DNA of 64,000 nt, taken from contig NZ_CAAJGM010000208.1 in assembly GCF_900996235.1 (NCBI RefSeq), forward strand, positions 186,001 to 250,000. Direction: 5' to 3'. The DNA is from Paraburkholderia sp. BCC1885 (GTDB lineage Bacteria; Pseudomonadota; Gammaproteobacteria; Burkholderiales; Burkholderiaceae). The notes beneath the pieces are model-generated. The model ran no database searches. It was not told where the DNA came from and saw only the letters and a list, made by a program, of their open reading frames with translations. Position numbers and translations under genes: made by a program. Shown one piece after another: positions 63,194 through 64,000 of this stretch (positions are counted from its first letter, which is position 1; each line of letters opens with the position of its first letter).

Positions 63194-64000
63194 TCACCAC
63201 GCCGACAGCGCAACCGGCCGCCCGGCAGCAGATGTCGACGTGGACGTAACGGCCGGTGTGACAGTCGCAGTGGCCGCAGCCGGCGCCACGAACTGATATA
63301 GATCCTTCGGATCCAACGGCGCGGGAATCAGTTCGATATGCTCACCAATATTGCGTGCATCCGTCACATCGCGCAAATAGCGCAGCGCCGAAAAATCCTC
63401 CAGGGCAAAGCCGACCGAGTCGAACACCGTCACCTGTGCCGCATCCTGGCGGCCCGCGACCTCGCCCGACAACACACGCCACAACTCCACCACCGGGAAA
63501 TCCGCCGGAAGCTGCTGGATATCGCCCTCAATACGCGTTTGCGGTTCGAACTCCACAATCACGCGGGCGCCCTTCAATATGTCCGCGTGCAGTTCGGTCT
63601 TGCCGGGGCAATCGCCGCCTACTGCATTGATATGCATGCCGGGTTCGATCATCTCGGGAGTCAGGATCGTTGCATTGGTCTTGTCGGCGGTCGCTGTCGT
63701 GACGATATCCGCGCCGCGCACGGCCTCGGCCGCACTCGCGGCACGCACGATCTTAAGGTCCTTGAAGCCGGACATGTTGCGGATCAGCTTGTCGGTTGCC
63801 GCGGGATCGATATCGAACACGCGCACTTCGTTGATGCCGAGCATCGCCTTGAACGCGAGAATCTGGAATTCGCTTTGCGCGCCGTTGCCGATCAGCGCCA
63901 TCGAACGTGCATCCGGGCGCGCCAGCACTTTTGCAACCAGCGCCGAAGTCGCCGCGGTACGCAGCGCGGTCATAATGGTGAATTCGCTAAACAGCACAGG
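63194..64000 (-). CDS. Ornithine cyclodeaminase/mu-crystallin family protein (partial)
   Basis: The 3-prime 268 codons of a gene that runs off the right edge. TALRTAATSALVAK, the NAD motif MALIGNGAQSEFQILAF, TTATADKTNATIL and INAVGGDCPGKTEL identify the ornithine cyclodeaminase/mu-crystallin family, which includes proline-forming cyclodeaminases, opine-type dehydrogenases and SbnB-like enzymes. The last 30 residues are an unusual Ala/Thr/Ser-rich tail. Methionines near 63997 are internal to the family alignment, so the true start lies beyond 64000. Confidence 0.88.
   Translation of the reverse strand, partial: PVLFSEFTIMTALRTAATSALVAKVLARPDARSMALIGNGAQSEFQILAFKAMLGINEVRVFDIDPAATDKLIRNMSGFKDLKIVRAASAAEAVRGADIVTTATADKTNATILTPEMIEPGMHINAVGGDCPGKTELHADILKGARVIVEFEPQTRIEGDIQQLPADFPVVELWRVLSGEVAGRQDAAQVTVFDSVGFALEDFSALRYLRDVTDARNIGEHIELIPAPLDPKDLYQFVAPAAATATVTPAVTSTSTSAAGRPVALSAW

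Overview
The window is high-GC chromosomal DNA from a beta-proteobacterium of the Burkholderia/Paraburkholderia group. This is inferred from protein character and gene content (fused NitT/TauT-type permease, HrpA next to ArgA, ESPR-type trimeric autotransporters, YggX, Kup), not from a database search. Most of it is core genome: about 45 protein genes and one initiator tRNA. Accessory-looking parts are the surface-adhesin locus near 29-39 kb and the small metabolic cluster at the right end.

Layout. 0-3.3 kb: a FixL/DctS-like sensor kinase and its LuxR-type response regulator. 3.4-9.5 kb: an orphan methyltransferase, folD, prlC, a CodA-like deaminase and a small TfoX-like protein. 9.5-15.8 kb: a two-gene NitT/TauT-type ABC importer preceded by two very small ORFs, then kup with a 26-codon membrane-peptide ORF upstream. 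16-19.7 kb: initiator tRNA-Met, a small hypothetical, xthA and an S9 peptidase. 19.8-24.6 kb: the nitrogen block ntrC, ntrB, glnA, with a recognisable sigma-54 promoter and NtrC sites before glnA, and a divergent rhodanese. 25-29.3 kb: CinA-like protein, EI24/CysZ-like membrane protein, fatty-acid hydroxylase and a secreted beta-propeller.

29.9-39.2 kb is the most distinctive region. A complete trimeric autotransporter adhesin (YadA type) is followed by an HMW1C-like cytoplasmic glycosyltransferase. Facing them are a second trimeric autotransporter whose reading frame stops before any membrane anchor and an OmpA-like lipoprotein gene; a small secreted SnoaL-like protein follows. The adhesins carry many N-X-S/T sequons and the glycosyltransferase belongs to a family known to glycosylate adhesins at such sites, so this looks like a self-contained glyco-adhesin locus.

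39.3-50 kb: hrpA and argA diverge from a 23-bp gap with overlapping -10 boxes, then yggX, a ProP-like transporter, a YfcE-type phosphoesterase and a flavoprotein disulfide reductase. 50-54.4 kb: a GAF-PAS-GGDEF-EAL protein, an SH3-domain protein with a Gly/Pro-rich tail and an LprI-like protein. 54.5-59.4 kb: a chemosensory operon (soluble double-PAS receptor, cheR, cheD, triple-CheW protein) behind a sigma-28-like promoter. 59.5-64 kb: aminotransferase, LuxR-type regulator, beta-lactamase-fold hydrolase and a partial ornithine cyclodeaminase, all on the minus strand. All family names come from motif recognition by eye.
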